From Halomonas sp. CH40 (GTDB taxonomy: Bacteria; Pseudomonadota; Gammaproteobacteria; Pseudomonadales; Halomonadaceae): a stretch of DNA of 64,000 nucleotides. Position 1 is the stretch's first letter. Every line of letters starts with the position of its first letter. Location: assembly GCA_041875495.1 (NCBI GenBank), contig CP112982.1, positions 2,914,001 through 2,978,000 on the forward strand, written 5' to 3'. Shown piece after piece: positions 63,981-64,000 of this stretch. The notes beneath the pieces were generated by a model. That model saw only the letters and a list, made by a program, of their open reading frames with translations. It did no database searches and was not told where the DNA came from. The position numbers and the translations under genes are program-made.

Positions 63981-64000
63981 TGGATAATCTCTCTCTATAG

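Noticed and set aside
1..64000. tRNA, rRNA or known small RNA genes
   Set aside because: I saw no cloverleaf-like or rRNA-like sequences in the intergenic gaps; a covariance-model search was not possible here.

Overview
The window looks like chromosomal DNA of a halophilic gammaproteobacterium of the Halomonas group. This is inferred from protein content: a glycine-betaine ABC importer, very acidic secreted DUF4214/RTX proteins, TrpI-regulated trpBA, recCBD, and FMN-dependent lldD. No rRNA or tRNA gene was seen, so the genus is an inference. Base composition is fairly uniform and GC-rich, except for an AT-richer accessory patch at about 32.7-39.2 kb.

Layout. 1-2.4 kb: an ABC exporter of the LolD/FtsX type (permease cut by the window edge) and a Tat-exported small protein. 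2.5-5.4 kb: secreted alkaline phosphatase PhoA and L-lactate dehydrogenase LldD. 5.8-8.1 kb: a REC-PAS-GGDEF cyclase facing a stand-alone EAL phosphodiesterase, with a decayed receiver-domain fragment in front of the cyclase. 8.3-13.5 kb: an AcoR-like sigma54 activator divergent from a flavin monooxygenase (apparently frameshifted) and a 2,3-butanediol-dehydrogenase-like enzyme; a sigma54 promoter and paired upstream repeats are visible. 14.0-17.2 kb: a betaine importer in the order X-W-V. 17.3-20.7 kb: a 1121-residue secreted DUF4214/cadherin-like/RTX protein holding a VWA domain that reads like an integrin-beta I domain. 21-32.7 kb: ilvD, then the recC-recB-recD operon with ATGA overlaps.

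32.7-39.2 kb is an accessory island between recD and a phnA-like gene. It holds an AT-rich alpha/beta hydrolase, an intact IS66-family element (2466 bp, 8-bp target duplication), a decayed toxin/antitoxin pair, an OmpA-family protein, and a YefM antitoxin whose YoeB partner is a pseudogene. Two degenerate copies of the recD 3' end lie inside it, so this junction looks like a repeated insertion site. A shortened Rpn-type protein follows. 40-46.7 kb: small unknown genes, a PNPOx-like flavoprotein, trpBA with divergent trpI, and a methyltransferase. 46.9-54.1 kb: one 2380-residue protein that joins DUF4214, a beta-propeller-like region, two lamin-tail repeats, an OB fold, an ExeM-type nuclease and a 5'-nucleotidase. 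54.2-64 kb: an aminotransferase, an SbcCD-like (YhaN/YhaO-type) pair, a nitroreductase, a membrane GGDEF cyclase, TrxC, a HAD phosphatase and an exported glutathione peroxidase.

Themes: phosphate and nucleotide scavenging outside the cell (PhoA plus the nuclease-nucleotidase fusion), c-di-GMP turnover, osmoprotection, DNA end processing (RecBCD, SbcCD-like), and a mobile island in which several defence- or TA-type genes are decaying.
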